NCBI GenBank assembly: GCA_004296785.1
Contig: SCVU01000486.1
Span: 1-7,025 of the forward strand
Direction of reading: 5' to 3'
DNA length: 7,025 nucleotides
Source: Planctomycetota bacterium
GTDB lineage: Bacteria > Planctomycetota > UBA1135 > GCA-002686595
The notes below the pieces were generated by a model, which saw only the letters and a program-made list of their open reading frames with translations, ran no database searches and was not told where the DNA came from. Below, piece by piece: positions 6,919 through 7,025 of the stretch (its first letter is position 1; each line of letters opens with the position of its first letter). The position numbers and the translations under genes are program-made.

Positions 6919-6924
6919 TCGGAG

Positions 6925-7025
6925 GTACCGAGCCCGCGTCGATTCCGCCGACTTGGAAGTACTGAGCCCGCCTCGACTCCGACGAGTTCGCAGCTGCGAA
7001 CTCGTCGGAGTCGAGGCGGGCTCAG
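6925..7025. repeat. Second inverted-repeat element (element B), cut by window end
   Basis: It starts 6 nt after the membrane-protein stop, the same offset as element A from nnrE. Unit B0 (GTAC at 6925, then GAGCCCGCGTCG...) and unit B1 (GTAC at 6959) are 34 nt apart and both fit the skeleton CCGCSTCGNNTCCNNCGA. B0 resembles the left outer unit of element A (GTACCGAGCCCGC start, TTGG end) with four substitutions; B1 matches the right outer unit of A in 32 of 33 bases. B1 is followed immediately by its own reverse complement. The partner of B0 is not visible because the window ends. This is a related copy, not an exact duplicate, of element A. Confidence 0.85.
6962..7025. repeat. 64-bp perfect palindrome with no spacer
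   Basis: Bases 6962-6993 are the exact reverse complement of 6994-7025, meeting at CAG|CTG with no loop bases. The symmetry reaches the final base of the window, so the true palindrome may be longer. It forms the inner part of element B. As RNA it would fold into a hairpin of about 30 bp downstream of the membrane-protein gene and might help terminate or protect that transcript; no T tract can be assessed because the sequence ends. Confidence 0.95.

Noticed and set aside
6627..6965. Plus-strand frame ending in TWKY at the repeat
   Set aside because: It overlaps the membrane-protein gene out of frame and only uses the TGA of the repeat unit; composition is Arg/Ala-rich.

Overview
The window is very GC-rich, with strong G/C bias at third codon positions, so long empty reading frames run antisense and out of frame across most genes. 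The gene content is a Kup potassium transporter, a secreted HEAT-repeat/von Willebrand A protein, an NAD(P)H-hydrate epimerase, an exported amidase and a large polytopic GT-C-type membrane protein. This fits a high-GC, Gram-negative-type environmental bacterium. The HEAT+VWA architecture with a signal peptide recalls Planctomycetota, or alternatively Myxococcota, but this is a weak inference and no rRNA or marker gene is present to fix it.

Layout. Bases 1-501 (minus) hold the first 167 codons of kup. Bases 502-714 are a head-to-head intergenic region. Bases 715-3334 (plus) hold three tightly packed genes: a 70-aa DUF4177-type protein, a 547-aa secreted HEAT/VWA protein and a 248-aa NAD(P)H-hydrate epimerase. 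Gaps of 12 and 4 nt suggest one transcription unit. Bases 3341-3479 are a near-perfect 139-nt inverted repeat lying between convergent genes. Bases 3473-5107 (minus) encode an amidase-signature enzyme with an export signal. A 41-nt divergent gap separates it from a GT-C-like membrane protein at 5149-6918 (plus). Bases 6925-7025 hold a second copy of the inverted-repeat family, cut by the window end.

The genes do not form one obvious pathway: potassium uptake, nicotinamide-nucleotide repair, amide hydrolysis and envelope glycan transfer look like ordinary chromosomal content. I see no defence system, prophage, CRISPR array, RNA gene or transposase.

The part not explained by known families is the repeat pair. 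Each element appears to be built from units about 34-35 nt long that share the skeleton CCGCSTCGNNTCCNNCGA, arranged as unit-unit | inverted unit-inverted unit. The arms match almost perfectly within an element, although the units differ between elements. Both elements begin exactly 6 nt after a plus-strand stop codon. In the first, the last two sense codons and the stop of the opposing amidase gene lie in sequence shared with the second. If the second element has the same two-unit arm, its missing part can be predicted just beyond the window, for a total of 138 nt against 139 nt for the first.
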